From positions 112,065-176,064 of the forward strand of contig JAOAPC010000015.1 of assembly GCA_025462735.1 (NCBI GenBank): a DNA stretch of 64,000 bases. Reading direction: 5' to 3'. This DNA is from Acidobacteriaceae bacterium (GTDB taxonomy: Bacteria > Acidobacteriota > Terriglobia > Terriglobales > Acidobacteriaceae). Of this stretch, positions 1-8,785 are shown one piece after another. Every line of letters begins with the position of its first letter. The first letter of the stretch is position 1. The translations under genes were made by a program, and so were the position numbers. The notes under the pieces are model-generated. The model was not told where the DNA came from. It worked only from the letters and a program-made list of their open reading frames with translations, and searched no databases.

Positions 1-2
1 CT

Positions 3-761
3 TTCAAGGCCGGAAATCCTGACAGGCCAGTTACGGGGATCGCGGTCACCATGATGGCGACGCTCGATGTTTTACAGCGAGCCGCCGCGTCGGGAAACAA
101 TCTCATCATCACGCACGAGCCCACCTTCTACAATCATCTGGATAAGCCCGACGATCTCGCGCAAGGTGAGAACGACCTAGTCCTTGCCGAAAAGCGAGCC
201 TTCATTGAAAAGCATGCCCTGATCATCTGGCGATTCCACGATCACTGGCACCTCCGCAAGCCTGACGGCATTCAAGCAGGCATGGTACATGCGCTTGACT
301 GGGAGAAATTTCAAGATCCGGCGAATGAGCATCTCTTTACCATGCCGCGGACGACTCTCGCAGAACTCGCTGGCTCAATTAACGCGCGTCTGCGAATCCG
401 GGTTATGCGAGTAGTTGGCGATTCGGAGATGAAGGTCACTCGAGTGGCAATGAGTCCGGGCGCTGCCGGGTTTGGCCGCGAGACAAAAGCTTTAGAGATG
501 AACGACGTCGAACTGCTGGTAGTGGGCGAGACCCGCGAATGGGAGACGGTGGAGTACGTGGCCGATGCGGTTACCGAGGGTAAGCACAAAGCCCTGATCA
601 TCCTCGGGCACATTCCTTCCGAGCAGGCAGGGATGGAAGAGTGCACGCGGTGGCTGAAGGGCTTTATTTCTGAGGTCCCGGTCAATTTTGTTCCCTCGCT
701 CGAACCTTTTTGGGTTCCGGAAGCGACTGCGGCGACTAGCAAAGAGTTGAGGACAAAATAA
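3..761 (+). CDS. Nif3-like (DUF34) dinuclear metal-centre protein, 5'-truncated by the window edge
   Basis: The reading frame is open from base 3 with no stop, so the gene begins outside the window; the ATG at 51 is internal. The visible 250 or so residues carry the NIF3 hallmark ITHEPTFYNH near the N-terminal side. Nif3-family proteins bind two metals with clustered His, Asp and Glu residues and form hexamers; their biochemical role is poorly settled. The C-terminal part (LGHIPSEQAGMEECTRWLKG) matches the second conserved His/Glu metal-ligand block of the family. The stop overlaps the next ATG by one base (TAATG at 759-763), so the two genes are probably co-transcribed. Confidence 0.82.
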   Translation, partial: FKAGNPDRPVTGIAVTMMATLDVLQRAAASGNNLIITHEPTFYNHLDKPDDLAQGENDLVLAEKRAFIEKHALIIWRFHDHWHLRKPDGIQAGMVHALDWEKFQDPANEHLFTMPRTTLAELAGSINARLRIRVMRVVGDSEMKVTRVAMSPGAAGFGRETKALEMNDVELLVVGETREWETVEYVADAVTEGKHKALIILGHIPSEQAGMEECTRWLKGFISEVPVNFVPSLEPFWVPEATAATSKELRTK

Positions 762-1345
762 TGTCAATTTCCCGGCGTGACGTTTTGAAGTCGCTGGCAA
801 TGGGCGCGGCGGCAACTTCCGTGCTGCGCATCATCCCCGCGCAAGCTGCCGAATATGCCCATCAGATGGTCGCGGCGGAGAAAGCTGTGACGAAAGCTTA
901 TACACCCAAATTCTTTCCTGCGCACGAATACAAAACATTGCAGGCGCTCTGCCAGACCATCATTCCCGCCGATGCGGATTCTGGTGGCGCAATGGAAGCG
1001 GGCGCACCGGAGTTTATCGATCTGCTGACCAGCGAAAACACCGCGTACCAGCGAGAGTTGGGCGGCGGCATTCTGTGGCTGGACGGTAAGTGCTCTGATC
1101 GTTACGGCAAAGTTTATCTCGAGTGCTCGCCCCAGCAGCAAAAAGAAATCCTCGATCAGATCGCGTACCGCAACAACGCGGTCACAAATCCGAGCATAAG
1201 CCAAGGGGTTGAGTTCTTCTCATTCCTCCGCAACATGACTGCCGACGGATTTTTCACCAGCGAAATCGGTATTAAATATCTCGGGTATATCGGAAGCGCT
1301 TATCTAAAGGAATTTCCCGGGTGCCCGCCTGTGCCGGGAATTTAA
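761..1345 (+). CDS. Gluconate 2-dehydrogenase subunit 3-like protein with Tat signal
   Basis: The N-terminus has a twin-arginine signal (SRRDVLK followed by a hydrophobic Ala-rich stretch ending near ALA-type residues 28-30), so export by Tat to the periplasm is likely. The rest resembles the small subunit of membrane-bound gluconate 2-dehydrogenase: it includes LCQTIIPADADSGGAMEAG, the usual conserved start of that domain. Family members normally accompany a GMC-type FAD subunit and a cytochrome c subunit. Neither is adjacent here, so the partner is unknown. The gene starts inside the stop codon of the Nif3-like gene. Confidence 0.75.
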   Translation: MSISRRDVLKSLAMGAAATSVLRIIPAQAAEYAHQMVAAEKAVTKAYTPKFFPAHEYKTLQALCQTIIPADADSGGAMEAGAPEFIDLLTSENTAYQRELGGGILWLDGKCSDRYGKVYLECSPQQQKEILDQIAYRNNAVTNPSISQGVEFFSFLRNMTADGFFTSEIGIKYLGYIGSAYLKEFPGCPPVPGI

Positions 1346-1397
1346 ATTTCAGCACCACATAAATCTGAAGCTACGGGGATGAGGTTACACCCTCATT

Positions 1398-1464
1398 TTG
1401 TCATTCCGAGCAAGGCTCCGTCATCCGGCTACGGAGGACGGAACGCAGTCGAGGAACCTGCTGT
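1398..1464. repeat. Degenerate TCATCCCGAGCG-type intergenic repeat
   Basis: The block starts TGTCATTCCGAGC and ends GCAGTCGAGGAACCT, the two conserved edges of a repeat found many times between 27766 and 28192 and once inside mnmG. Between the edges is a short imperfect palindrome (CTCCGTC ... GGACGGA). Confidence 0.6.
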
Positions 1465-1584
1465 TCGCTTCAGACTAAGAAGCAGGTTTGTCGACTTCAC
1501 CAGTTCATCCGCAAGCGGATAATCTTGCTGCGTTCGAAATGACAGATAAAGTAAAGTTCAATAGTCATCCAGGAGGCATTTCTT

Positions 1585-1956
1585 ATGGCCGTTGGCTACC
1601 CCGCTTCAGGAACGATGGTCGCGCACGCTATGGTGACCACACAATTCGAATTGGATGGATTTCGCGTAGTGCGCAGTTTCGGCGTGGTACGTGGCATCGT
1701 GGTCCGCTCGCGTTCGATTGTTGGCACTATCGGTGCCACCCTGCAGACTATTCTCGGCGGCAACATCACGCTGCTCACGAATCTTTGCGAAAAGACCCGG
1801 GCCGACGCATTTGATCTGATGCTGCAACACGCGGCGCAGCTCGGCGGGAACGCAGTTGTGGGTGCGCGTTACGACGCAACTGAGATCATGCAAGGAGTCA
1901 CCGAAGTGCTCGCATACGGAACTGCGGTTTTCGTCGAACCCATCAAGCAGTCATGA
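1585..1956 (+). CDS. YbjQ/UPF0145 family protein
   Basis: This 123-residue protein matches the YbjQ (DUF74) family in length and pattern: an N-terminal beta region followed by [19 protein letters not shown] and [11 protein letters not shown], the family signature. Members form pentamers and have been called heavy-metal-binding, but no function is proven. Start choice is clear: AGGAGG at 1571-1576 sits eight bases before the ATG. It overlaps the following methyltransferase gene by four bases (ATGA), so they form an operon. Confidence 0.82.
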   Translation: MAVGYPASGTMVAHAMVTTQFELDGFRVVRSFGVVRGIVVRSRSIVGTIGATLQTILGGNITLLTNLCEKTRADAFDLMLQHAAQLGGNAVVGARYDATEIMQGVTEVLAYGTAVFVEPIKQS

Positions 1957-2537
1957 TTCAGGCGCAATTGCTTCACGCCCTCGGCTGGATCTGGGCTGTC
2001 TTCGGAGTGTATTGGATCGCAGCGGCCCGTCGCGGAAAAGCGGAGCAGACCCGTGAGTTGTCTTGGTATCGTCTCCTTCGGATTCTCCTGCTGGCAATCA
2101 CATTTGCGCTGCTATTTTCGCCTTGGGCCCGGGTTGGGCCTTTGGGACGGCGATTCTTCCCACCACTTCCGATAATCGCTTACATCGGATTCGCACTCGC
2201 GCTTGCGGGGATGGGGATTGCTGTGTGGGCTCGGATTCATCTTGGCCAGTACTGGAGCGATAAGGTTGTCCTCAAGGTCGACCATCATCTGATCAGCAGT
2301 GGGCCCTACGCGCGAATGCGCCATCCCATCTATTCCGGCGTGCTGCTTGGAGTAGGGGGCACTGCGTTGGTTGTGGGTGAATGGCGCGGCGTCCTGGCAT
2401 TTTTCTTACTGCTTACGAATTACGCTGTCAAAGCCAAAAGGGAAGAAAAGATATTGGCAGGGGCTTTCGCACAAAATTTCGCAGATCACAAAAAACGGGC
2501 TGGGTTTCTGTTGCCACGGCTCTACCCGAAGAAATAA
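1953..2537 (+). CDS. Isoprenylcysteine carboxyl methyltransferase-like integral membrane protein
   Basis: About five hydrophobic segments are visible. The C-terminal half has [19 protein letters not shown], the signature of the ICMT/PEMT-like membrane methyltransferases (SAM- and substrate-binding Gly-Pro-Tyr...Arg-His-Pro). Bacterial members methylate small lipophilic or phospholipid substrates; the substrate here cannot be read from sequence. The start overlaps the stop of the YbjQ gene (ATGA at 1953-1956), and the gene ends directly against the 3' end of the convergent patatin gene with no spacer. Confidence 0.8.
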   Translation: MIQAQLLHALGWIWAVFGVYWIAAARRGKAEQTRELSWYRLLRILLLAITFALLFSPWARVGPLGRRFFPPLPIIAYIGFALALAGMGIAVWARIHLGQYWSDKVVLKVDHHLISSGPYARMRHPIYSGVLLGVGGTALVVGEWRGVLAFFLLLTNYAVKAKREEKILAGAFAQNFADHKKRAGFLLPRLYPKK

Positions 2538-3491
2538 TTACTTGGGCGAAATGGGTTCCAGAGACGCGCCCATGGCTGTTGCCGGCACCGCGTGCTTTAC
2601 TTTTTCAACTTCCAGCCACTTGCGGATCGCCGGAATTGCGGCGCGGGTGGCTTCTTCACCAATCTGGACCAAAGAGGCGCTGCGCTCAAAGTCATCGTAG
2701 CGAAAGCCGGTGACGTCCGGCTCAATCACCAGATCGGCGCAAGTGCGGGCCTGGGCGCAGTTCACGTCCTGCGCTATGGAGAAGCATTGTCCGATGACAT
2801 CAAAAATGTGACGCGGACCACCATCGCTGGTCTTCCAATGGCTCCTCAGGCTTACCGCAAGAACTTTATCGGCGCCCATGTCGCGCGCCGGTTTGGTCGG
2901 CAGAGAATGGGCGAGCATGCCATCGACCAGAAGCCGCCCGTTAACTTTGACCGGCAGAAAAACTCCCGGATAAGCGCAGCTGGCGCGCACCGCATCAACC
3001 AGCGGACCGGAGCGGAATACCACGCCTTCGCCGGATCCAAAATCAGTGGCGGTGACTGCCAGCGGAATCTGCAATTCCTCAAACGTGTGGACCTTGAGGA
3101 TTTTCTTCAAAAACGTGATCATGCGGAGGTTGGTGGCAAATCCGTAGCGCGAGAGCGTCCAGCGGGCCAGATCGCGAAAGCGTACGCGGGCGGCGATTTC
3201 TTCCAGTTCAGCCGGCGATACACCGCTGCAGTAGGCTGCCCCAATCAGCGCACCCACGCTGGTTCCAGCGATAAAATTTATCGGGATTCCCTCTTCCTCA
3301 AGGACCTTTAAAACGCCGACGTGGACGATGCCACGGGCGAAGCCTCCGCCGAGGGCGAGGCCAATGGATGGAATTGGCGAAGCCGCGGTTGCCGCCGGCA
3401 TCCCCGAGATGGTGCGTCCAAAAGCCCGCACCGAACGTACGATTTTGTCTAAGCCCCTTATGGCCATAAAACCAGGCCTCCGGTCGCACAT
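2538..3491 (-). CDS. Patatin-like phospholipase (RssA type)
   Basis: The protein has the complete patatin catalytic layout: oxyanion hole GGGFARG near residues 48-54, nucleophile elbow GTSVG with Ser78, and the Asp of the DG motif at Asp190 (LLVDGM). Patatins are acyl hydrolases using a Ser-Asp dyad. Length (317) and the lack of a signal peptide fit cytosolic RssA-like proteins. A Met at residue 9 is an alternative start. It converges on the ICMT-like gene with no gap, and its promoter region faces the NUDIX gene. Confidence 0.88.
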   Translation of the reverse strand: MCDRRPGFMAIRGLDKIVRSVRAFGRTISGMPAATAASPIPSIGLALGGGFARGIVHVGVLKVLEEEGIPINFIAGTSVGALIGAAYCSGVSPAELEEIAARVRFRDLARWTLSRYGFATNLRMITFLKKILKVHTFEELQIPLAVTATDFGSGEGVVFRSGPLVDAVRASCAYPGVFLPVKVNGRLLVDGMLAHSLPTKPARDMGADKVLAVSLRSHWKTSDGGPRHIFDVIGQCFSIAQDVNCAQARTCADLVIEPDVTGFRYDDFERSASLVQIGEEATRAAIPAIRKWLEVEKVKHAVPATAMGASLEPISPK

Positions 3492-3614
3492 AACCTACAG
3501 CAACTTAGATGCCGCTCTTAAAGGGTAAGTTCCCGCATGAACGGCGGGAAGTTACCGTAGTCCCTTCTATCTACAACCCGTGACGAACCTGTTTGTTCCT
3601 GATAATTTGGGTTG

Positions 3615-4109
3615 ATGTTACGAGAGGTCTCGGCCGGAGGGGTCCTGGTGAGGCACACGCCGGAGGGCTGGGAATTGGCGGTAATTGAACCGCAGCGCGA
3701 GGCGTCGATTGTGGGTGAAAGTGACAAAAAACGTCACAAACAGGTACTGGCGCTTCCTAAAGGGCTGATTGACCCCGGCGAAAAGCCTGACCAGACGGCG
3801 GTTCGAGAGGTCTGCGAGGAAACCGGGCTGACCGGCCGCATTTTGGCCAAACTCACAGATATCAAATATACGTACGTTCGCGCCTGGGGAGACAAACAGC
3901 GGGTATTCAAAATTGTCAGCTTTTACCTGCTGCAATATGAGTCCGGGACAATTGACGACGTCTCCCACGATATGAGGATTGAAGTGAAACAAGCACAGTG
4001 GATTCCGTTAGAAGGGGCCGAGCGCAGGCTTGCCTATCGCGGCGAACGCGACGTGATTCGGCTGGCACGGCAGCATTTGAAATCGCAGATAGAGGAGGTA
4101 CAACCCTAA
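3615..4109 (+). CDS. NUDIX hydrolase
   Basis: The Nudix box is intact: GLIDPGEKPDQTAVREV followed by CEETGL, matching GX5EX7REUXEEXGU. This motif binds Mg2+ and positions a nucleoside-diphosphate-linked substrate for pyrophosphate-bond hydrolysis. The size and early AGGVLV are typical of AP4A or ADP-ribose pyrophosphatase-like members; the exact substrate is not determinable. A TTG at 3612 directly precedes the ATG chosen here. The stop codon shares its last A with the ATG of the next gene, pointing to co-translation with the VIT1-like transporter. Confidence 0.88.
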   Translation: MLREVSAGGVLVRHTPEGWELAVIEPQREASIVGESDKKRHKQVLALPKGLIDPGEKPDQTAVREVCEETGLTGRILAKLTDIKYTYVRAWGDKQRVFKIVSFYLLQYESGTIDDVSHDMRIEVKQAQWIPLEGAERRLAYRGERDVIRLARQHLKSQIEEVQP

Positions 4110-4804
4110 TGGCGCGTACTGTTCACGTGGAGAAGCATTTCACCTCCGGTAATTTCGTTCGCGATATGGTGATTGGAATGTCGGACGGGCTGACCGTCCC
4201 CTTCGCCCTCGCGGCGGGCCTTTCGGGCGCAGTCGCCAACACGCGCTTGATTGTGATTGGCGGCCTCGCCGAAATCGCCGCCGGATCGATCGCTATGGGC
4301 CTCGGCGGCTACCTCGCGGCGAAAGGCGATGCCGAACACTACGATCAGGAACGAGCACGCGAATACCGCGAGGTAGAAGAAATTCCCGAGCAGGAGAAGG
4401 CTGAGGTCAGCTACGTTTTTCAGGAATACGGACTCACTGCGGAACAAAGCAAGCCGATTGTAGAGGCGCTAAGCCGACAAACCGATTCGTGGGTGGATTT
4501 CATGATGCGCTTCGAACTCGGCCTGGAGCCGCCGGATCCGAAGCGGGCCGTCACCAGCGCCGCTACCATCGCCGGAGCGTATATCGCGGGCGGGATGATT
4601 CCGCTATCCCCGTACATTGTGTTGGGCGATGCTTTTCGCGGGCTCATAGTTTCCGCAATTGTCACCCTCGCAGCCCTCGGCATTTTCGGATTTATCAAAG
4701 GCAAGTTCACCGGAGCGCGGGCTCTGCGCAGCGCGTTTCAAACGGTAGTCATCGGCGGACTCGCCGCCTCGGCGGCATTCCTGCTGGCAAAGTTGATCGC
4801 GTAA
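4109..4804 (+). CDS. VIT1/CCC1 family transporter (iron/manganese)
   Basis: This 231-residue membrane protein opens with DMVIGMSDGLTVPFALAAGL, the signature first helix of the VIT1/CCC1 family, followed by GGLAEIAAGSIAMGLGGYLA (second helix) and an Glu-rich cytosolic linker (about residues 85-120) that in plant VIT1 binds metal. Three more hydrophobic segments follow. Family members move Fe2+ or Mn2+ out of the cytosol. Start: AGGAGGT at 4094-4100 precedes ATG 4109; the longer frame upstream overlaps NUDIX and is rejected. Confidence 0.88.
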   Translation: MARTVHVEKHFTSGNFVRDMVIGMSDGLTVPFALAAGLSGAVANTRLIVIGGLAEIAAGSIAMGLGGYLAAKGDAEHYDQERAREYREVEEIPEQEKAEVSYVFQEYGLTAEQSKPIVEALSRQTDSWVDFMMRFELGLEPPDPKRAVTSAATIAGAYIAGGMIPLSPYIVLGDAFRGLIVSAIVTLAALGIFGFIKGKFTGARALRSAFQTVVIGGLAASAAFLLAKLIA

Positions 4805-4898
4805 GAGCGGCCACGGGTCTGCGCGGAAATGGCGGATTTCATGTGTTCAAGAATTAATCTTGATTTTGGAGGTACGGGCGCTGGTCTCGTTTTTTGGA

Positions 4899-4921
4899 GG
4901 TACGGGCGTCCCGCCCGTACC
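4899..4921. repeat. Palindrome GGTACGGGCG-TCC-CGCCCGTACC
   Basis: Perfect 10-base arms around a 3-base loop. A half copy (GGAGGTACGGGCG) sits just upstream at about 4868-4880. A related copy (GGAGGCACGGGCG...CCGCCCGT) lies inside the alcohol dehydrogenase reading frame at 53625-53649. Confidence 0.75.
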
Positions 4922-5013
4922 ATTCAAGACTCGGACTTTTTGTGATCCGCTGCCGCCGTTAGGAACCTTGGTGATCTCTTTTCTCAAACCATGCTTAAGC
5001 TGAGAATTGATCC

Positions 5014-5420
5014 ATGAGACGGGTCCTTATTCCCTTTTTGCTCTTTCTTTCAATTTGCCCCATATCGTTTGCGCACACGCATAAGAATGCTTCGCGCGCG
5101 ATTGATCCTTTGTACGGTTCGGCGCTCGCTGCGGCGAACCGTTTCTGCACGCATGGCAAGCGGAGGACCACGAAACGGGGATCATGATGCTAAGCGACTC
5201 AGCGCGTCAACATGTTTCACCCAATCGCATACAGAGCTTCTTCTCGCCCGGACCGGATGCTGCCTACGAAATTGCGCGCGGCAAGCGGGTCAACTCTGCA
5301 GCTTATGCGTTCCCAGTCGTTTTGTTTGACGGCTCCAGCACTCCCACGCACCGGCACGTCTGCACGGTGATCGTGACTCGCAGTGGCAAAAATGAATGGG
5401 CTGTCGATCGACTTCCGTAA
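5014..5420 (+). pseudogene. Secreted small protein, single-base frameshift
   Basis: An ATG at 5014 opens a good signal peptide (MRRVLIPFLLFLSICPISFA), then AHTHKNASRAIDPLYGSALAAANRF. That frame runs into TGA at about 5185-5187. One base missing in the TTTC stretch near 5142-5146 would join it to the second frame, which reads LHAWQAEDHETGIMMLSD and on to TAA at 5418-5420. The restored product would be about 135 residues with the look of a small NTF2-like fold (short N-terminal helix with AWQAED, then strands), which is only a guess. Either a recent frameshift or an assembly error is possible; codon use stays gene-like on both sides of the break. Confidence 0.6.
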
Positions 5421-5449
5421 AAATGATTGCCGCATGGCCTTGTGATTGT

Positions 5450-5562
5450 CTTTCTCTGTGTCTCTTCCTCCGTGAAACTCTGTGTCCTCTGTGGTTAAGA
5501 CTTTTCGGAAATCTTTAATCACGAGAGCACCGAGGTTCACAGAGAAATACCACAGACGGGCA
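5450..5562. repeat. Intergenic imperfect inverted repeat of the CTCTGTGTCCTCTGTGGT type
   Basis: The left half reads TTTCTCTGTGTCTC ... CTCTGTGTCCTCTGTGGTTAA; the right half carries the reverse-complement words TTCACAGAGAAATACCACAGA. This type of repeat is common in gene-poor spaces of acidobacterial and other soil genomes. No gene is supported between 5421 and 5686. Confidence 0.5.
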
Positions 5563-5686
5563 GGCTTCTCATTTCTTTTCAACGCCAAATTGGGCAATCC
5601 CAGTCGGCGCGGTACTGGACTTTATTCAAAACATAGCCGAAGCATTGCCATTGTGGTCTACTGAAGAACTGCTATTTCGACCACCC

Positions 5687-8095
5687 ATGAAACGAATCCA
5701 TAAAGTCGCAATTCTAGGGGCCGGCACCATGGGCGCGCGCATTGCCGCGCATTTGGCCAACGCCGGCATTCCAAGTCTTCTTCTCGATATTGTCCCGGCG
5801 GGAGCGGACGCGTCTTCGTCTTCGCGCAATAAGATCGCCGTCGCTGGCCTCGAAGCTGCACGAAAAGCCAAGCCGGCGGCGTTCTTTGAGCCTTCGCTCG
5901 CTTCGTTGGTCACGCCCGGCAATTTCGAAGATGACCTGAAGCGCGTCGCGGAAGTTGATTGGATCATTGAGGTAGTTGTCGAGGACCTGGAGATCAAACG
6001 CACGCTGCTCAGAAAAGTGGAACAGTTCCGCAAGCCTGGAACCATCATCACCACCAACACGAGCGGCCTACCCGTGGCGAAGATTGCGGAAGGATTCTCC
6101 GCCGATTTTCGGCGGTCTTGGTTTGGCACGCATTTCTTTAATCCCCCGCGCTATATGCGGCTTCTGGAAATTATTCCCACCGCGGACAGTGACCCTGCGC
6201 TCGTCGATGCGGTTGCGAACCTCGCGGATGTTCATCTCGGCAAAGGCGTAGTGCTCGCGAAAGACACTCCCAATTTCATTGCCAACCGCATCGGCACATT
6301 TTCTGTGCTCAACGTAATGCGGTTGATGCAGGAACTCGATCTCACAATCGAGGAAGTCGACGCATTGACCGGTCCAGCAGTCGGTTGGCCCCGATCGGCA
6401 ACATTTCGCACCCTCGACTTAGTCGGTTTGGACATTCTGGGGCACGTGGTCCGCAACATGACCGAGAACGCCCGCGACGAGCGTAAAGAGCTCACACTTC
6501 CCAATTTCTTCCGGCAAATGCTAGAACGCAAGATGCTCGGGGACAAGACAGGTGGCGGCTTTTATAAGAAAGCGAAGGGATCAGAGGACGACGAGCGTCT
6601 TGGGCTGGATTGGAAGACCCTGGAATATCGCCCGCGGCAAAAGGCAAGGTTTGCCTCACTCGACACCGCAAAGAATATCGACGATCCCGCAGCGCGCATT
6701 CGAGCGTTGATCGGCGGATCGGGAAAAGGTAAAGACGAACAGTTCCTTTGGTCTGCGCTCTCCGATCTATGGATTTATTCGGCCAACCGTATCCCCGAAA
6801 TTTCAGAAAGCATCGTCGAAATTGATCGCGCCATGCGTCTGGGCTTTAACTGGGAACTCGGCCCGTTTGAGCTGTGGGACGCAGCCGGCGTTGAAGCCAC
6901 CGTCGCACGCATGAAGAAAGAAGGACGGCCGGTTGCCGACAACGTAGAGAAGCTGCTGGCCTCAGGGAAAAAATCCTGGTACGAAGATGATCCGCTCGCC
7001 GCGTCAGGGCGTGCTTTTTTCGATCTCACGAGTGCCACTTACAAGCCCGTCACCGTACCAGCAGGGGTATGGTCAGTGGCTGCGGCGAAAAAGTCAAAGG
7101 GCGTGGTCAAGAAAAATTCCGGTGCGTCGCTCGTCGACCTCGGAGACGGTGTGGGCTGCATCGAGTTCCACTCCAAGATGAACACACTTGGTTCCGACAT
7201 TGTGCAGTTTGTCTCGCAGACACTGAAACCCGGTGGGGCTGGCGACAAGTTCGAAGCATTCGTGATCGCGAACGACGCCGCCAACTTTTCCGTGGGCGCC
7301 AATCTCATGCTGCTGCTCATGAGCGCGCAGGAAGAAGAATGGGACGAAGTTGATCTCGCAATTCGCGCCTTTCAGGGGATGACTCAGGCGATTAAGTTTT
7401 CGCCAAAGCCGGTGGTGATCGCGCCGTTCGGGATGACTTTGGGCGGCGGAGTTGAGATGTCGTTGCACGCAGCCGCCCGCCAGCCGCACGCAGAACTCTA
7501 TATGGGATTAGTAGAAGTAGGTGTCGGCCTTTTGCCAGGCGGGGGTGGATGCAAGGAGATGCTGCTGCGCGCCGTCGACAGCGCCAGCACGATTCGTCCC
7601 GGCGGACGCGGTGAATCGGTCGAGTTGATGGAAGCTATGAAGCGTGCGTTCGAGGCGATCGCCATGGCCAAGGTCTCAACATCGGCGCAAGAGGCACGCA
7701 GTCTCGGCCTTTTATCCAGCTCGGATCGGATTACGATGAACCGCGACCGGGTGGTTACAGATGCAAAGGAACGCGCCCTCGAACTTTCGCGTTCAGGTTA
7801 TGAGCCGCCGCAATCCCGAACGGACATTCCGGCGCCGGGAGAAAACATCCTGGCCGCTCTGAAGATGGGTATCCACTTGATGCGACAGGGCGAATACATC
7901 ACCGAATACGAAGTCAAGATCGGGACGAAAGTCGCCGAAGTCCTCTGCGGCGGAAACGTAACTCCAGGCACTCCGGTCAGCGAGCAATACATTCTGGATC
8001 TCGAGCGCGAGGCATTCAAATCACTGTGCGGAGAGAAGAAAACGCAGGAGAGAATTCAGTACACGCTAAAGACGGGAAAGACGCTGAGGAATTAG
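5687..8095 (+). CDS. 3-hydroxyacyl-CoA dehydrogenase / enoyl-CoA hydratase multienzyme (FadN type)
   Basis: The order is dehydrogenase first, hydratase last. Residues 6-24 carry the Rossmann motif VAILGAGTMGARIAAHLA; NTSGLPV and FFNPPRYMRLLEI are typical 3HCDH segments; KDTPNFIANRIG closes the NAD domain. A second C-terminal 3HCDH domain follows around residues 290-425, and a crotonase fold occupies about 470-690 with GVGLLPGGGG. It should oxidise and hydrate acyl-CoA thioesters in fatty-acid beta-oxidation in the cytosol. At 802 residues it fits FadN rather than the hydratase-first FadB/FadJ. The ATG at 5687 is preferred because the Rossmann motif must lie close to the N-terminus. The usual thiolase and acyl-CoA dehydrogenase partners are not adjacent. 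Confidence 0.9.
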   Translation: MKRIHKVAILGAGTMGARIAAHLANAGIPSLLLDIVPAGADASSSSRNKIAVAGLEAARKAKPAAFFEPSLASLVTPGNFEDDLKRVAEVDWIIEVVVEDLEIKRTLLRKVEQFRKPGTIITTNTSGLPVAKIAEGFSADFRRSWFGTHFFNPPRYMRLLEIIPTADSDPALVDAVANLADVHLGKGVVLAKDTPNFIANRIGTFSVLNVMRLMQELDLTIEEVDALTGPAVGWPRSATFRTLDLVGLDILGHVVRNMTENARDERKELTLPNFFRQMLERKMLGDKTGGGFYKKAKGSEDDERLGLDWKTLEYRPRQKARFASLDTAKNIDDPAARIRALIGGSGKGKDEQFLWSALSDLWIYSANRIPEISESIVEIDRAMRLGFNWELGPFELWDAAGVEATVARMKKEGRPVADNVEKLLASGKKSWYEDDPLAASGRAFFDLTSATYKPVTVPAGVWSVAAAKKSKGVVKKNSGASLVDLGDGVGCIEFHSKMNTLGSDIVQFVSQTLKPGGAGDKFEAFVIANDAANFSVGANLMLLLMSAQEEEWDEVDLAIRAFQGMTQAIKFSPKPVVIAPFGMTLGGGVEMSLHAAARQPHAELYMGLVEVGVGLLPGGGGCKEMLLRAVDSASTIRPGGRGESVELMEAMKRAFEAIAMAKVSTSAQEARSLGLLSSSDRITMNRDRVVTDAKERALELSRSGYEPPQSRTDIPAPGENILAALKMGIHLMRQGEYITEYEVKIGTKVAEVLCGGNVTPGTPVSEQYILDLEREAFKSLCGEKKTQERIQYTLKTGKTLRN

Positions 8096-8115
8096 GCAGA
8101 CAAATCAATGTCGTA

Positions 8116-8730
8116 CTAGATGCGAGTCTTCGCTGTACATCGCTTTAACGCCAAGTGCGTCGGCCAGTACACCACTAGCGGAACCAAGATCAAATAAGCT
8201 GCTAAATACATCCAGTGCGGAACCAGGTGCTGTTCGTGTCCGAGTCCCCTGGCCCAGTTCACGTTGTATTCCCGCCGCCAGAAAAAATTAATCGGGACGA
8301 GCACCCATGCGGTAAGCGTCTGTAACTTCCACGCGCGCTCATCATAGCCAAGGCGACGCACCGACCACAGCAACAGCGGCGGAACTACCAGGTGATACAG
8401 CCCCAGCAGCCGCACGAACAAAGGCACTTTGGGATCGAACATGTATTCAGTTCCACCGACGATGTGGTGCCCGAACAACACCGCGCCAATCAGATCGAGC
8501 GCGTAGAGAGTTTGGAAGATGAGCAGGCCAACTGCCTGCCAGGAGAGAATTAACCGGCTCTCGCGCCACAGTCCAACCGCTATCAGGAAATTCCCCAGAT
8601 CGCAGAAGTAAAGGAAGTTTTGCGCTCCGTACTGCCGCCAGTAAACCGGCGCCCACACCACCAGCCACGCTGTCCACGCGACTTTCATCCACAGAGGAAT
8701 GCTCGAGTTGGCGGTTCGGGCTTCGCTCAT
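8116..8730 (-). CDS. Uncharacterised multi-spanning membrane protein
   Basis: I do not recognise a functional family. The 204-residue protein has six or so hydrophobic segments (starting WMKVAWTAWLVVWAPVYW) separated by short polar loops and no signal peptide. Conserved-looking aromatic and His positions (GHHIVGG, LYHLVVPP, GLGHEQHLVPHW) suggest a structured membrane core. It is transcribed convergently with the FadN-like gene and divergently from the receiver-TonB gene, with only 55 bases for both promoters. Confidence 0.7.
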   Translation of the reverse strand: MSEARTANSSIPLWMKVAWTAWLVVWAPVYWRQYGAQNFLYFCDLGNFLIAVGLWRESRLILSWQAVGLLIFQTLYALDLIGAVLFGHHIVGGTEYMFDPKVPLFVRLLGLYHLVVPPLLLWSVRRLGYDERAWKLQTLTAWVLVPINFFWRREYNVNWARGLGHEQHLVPHWMYLAAYLILVPLVVYWPTHLALKRCTAKTRI

Positions 8731-8785
8731 TACTAAATTACGTCAGTAACTTGCTGGTGCACACCAGTGTACCTACCATCGCGAT

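Noticed and set aside
3998..4108. N-terminal extension of the VIT1-like protein
   Set aside because: The extension overlaps the NUDIX gene in another frame and the ATG at 4109 has a strong AGGAGGT.
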